The notes under the pieces: generated by a model
Database searches by the model: none
Told to the model about the DNA's origin: nothing
The model's input: only the letters and a program-made list of their open reading frames with translations
Assembly (NCBI GenBank): GCA_031266495.1
Contig: JAISAX010000894.1
Location: forward strand, 1 to 5,183
Source of the DNA: Opitutaceae bacterium
Lineage (GTDB): Bacteria; Verrucomicrobiota; Verrucomicrobiae; Opitutales; Opitutaceae
Reading direction: 5' to 3'
DNA: 5,183 bases
In this document: piece by piece, positions 4,652-5,183 of the stretch
Layout: every line of letters starts with the position of its first letter
Numbering within the stretch: position 1 is the stretch's first letter
Translations under genes and position numbers: made by a program

Positions 4652-5113
4652 CTTTTCGTCTTTGTCCACCGAACCGAAGGCGAAGCGGCTGATGAGCGAC
4701 TCGATATCGACAGCGGGCTCGGTCTCGGTGATGCGCTCGCCCGGTTTGAAGAACTCGTCGTCGCCGCCGGGGGCGAGCGCGATGTAACGGTCGCCGATCA
4801 GGCCGCTGGTCTTGATCGAGGCCATCGTGTCGGACGGGAGTTTGTCCCTGAGCGAATCCTGCAGGCGGAGCGTGATGATGGCGTTGAACCCCTCGTCCAG
4901 GCGCACGCTCTCGACGCGCCCCACGGGCACGCCGGCGATGATGACGCTGCTGCCGGGATTGATCCCCCCGGAGTTGGCGAAGCGCGCCTCAAGGAGCCAG
5001 GAGCCGCTGCCGAGGAGCGTGCCGGAGCCGATCTTGATGGCGAGCCAGGAGATCGCGACGATGCCGGCCAGGACGAAGGCTCCGACGATCAGTTCTGTTT
5101 TGTTTTGCTTCAT
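4631..5113 (-). CDS. mlaD: MlaD inner-membrane MCE-domain lipid-transport protein
   Basis: This 160-aa MCE protein is anchored in the inner membrane. It forms the hexameric periplasmic ring of the MlaFEDB transporter that exchanges phospholipid with MlaC. One N-terminal transmembrane helix (residues about 8-27, LIVGAFVLAGIVAISWLAI) is followed by the single MCE domain (about 38-116). That domain contains ARFANSGGINPGSSVIIAGV (43-62), PVGRVESVRL (63-72), and the family-typical SGLIGDRYIALAPGG (103-117). Its C-terminus (118-160) is charged and ends in a repeat-derived KAEKLKD. E. coli MlaD is somewhat longer (183 aa). The start follows from the position of the membrane helix; no Shine-Dalgarno is visible. 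mlaC follows after 33 bases. In the usual order the genes for MlaE (permease) and MlaF (ATPase) should precede it, beyond the window. Confidence 0.95.
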   Translation of the reverse strand: MKQNKTELIVGAFVLAGIVAISWLAIKIGSGTLLGSGSWLLEARFANSGGINPGSSVIIAGVPVGRVESVRLDEGFNAIITLRLQDSLRDKLPSDTMASIKTSGLIGDRYIALAPGGDDEFFKPGERITETEPAVDIESLISRFAFGSVDKDEKAEKLKD

Positions 5114-5150
5114 GGCGTTCGGGTTTTACGCGGCGGTTGCGGAAGGGGGC

Positions 5151-5183
5151 GAGAGGGAGGGAGGGAGGGGGGGGGGGGGAGAG
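5151..5183. repeat. Purine-only tract with GGGA units and 13 G
   Basis: Every base from 5151 to the window end is a purine. It begins GAGAGGGAGGGAGGGA, continues with thirteen G (5167-5179) and ends AGAG. It lies 37 bases upstream of the mlaD start, between mlaD and whatever precedes it. Several GGG runs could form a G-quadruplex or a triplex. The tract may continue past the edge. Confidence 0.85.

Overview
The window looks like a piece of a GC-rich chromosome from a Gram-negative bacterium, most likely a Verrucomicrobiota member of the Opitutaceae type. That placement is an inference. It rests on a PEP-CTERM protein of the SUMF1-like type common in that phylum, a compact mlaD-mlaC-mlaA operon, and the near absence of Shine-Dalgarno sequences before most starts. 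Every gene I can support lies on the minus strand, so the region reads from the right end of the window to the left.

Right part (about 5183 to 3141): three consecutive genes of the Mla retrograde phospholipid-transport system. They are mlaD (inner-membrane MCE protein), mlaC (periplasmic lipid shuttle) and mlaA (outer-membrane VacJ component). mlaC and mlaA overlap by 4 bases (ATGA). The ATPase and permease (mlaF, mlaE) would be expected just beyond the right edge. A 33-base all-purine tract lies upstream of mlaD, and a short CTGAAA-type tandem repeat forms the end of the mlaD reading frame. The mlaA stop codon coincides with the GTAG head of a REP-like palindrome.

Middle (3140 to 2353): an unusual stretch of about 790 bases. 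Read leftward it holds an A-rich run, an inverted repeat, a promoter-like TTGACA followed by two 10-bp direct repeats, an AT-rich patch with a palindrome, a run of 19 G, and then thirteen 21-bp tandem units. A minus-strand frame starting at 2972 stays open through all of this and ends in a 4-base ATGA overlap with the next gene. It could be a real repeat protein or only a by-product of low-complexity GC-rich DNA.

Left part (2352 to 1): a conserved-looking 221-aa protein of unknown function, then 76 bases downstream a secreted 348-aa SUMF1-fold PEP-CTERM protein with no cysteines. The latter is followed by a two-hairpin 3' end, including a strong Rho-independent terminator with a UUCG loop. 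These two genes probably form a unit. Further left is a small DUF3791-like gene whose C-terminal part runs into a second REP-like palindrome. I see no gene in bases 1-126.

Functionally, the mla genes maintain outer-membrane lipid asymmetry. The PEP-CTERM protein would be exported and processed by an exosortase encoded elsewhere. Nothing in the sequence ties the two groups together beyond shared orientation.
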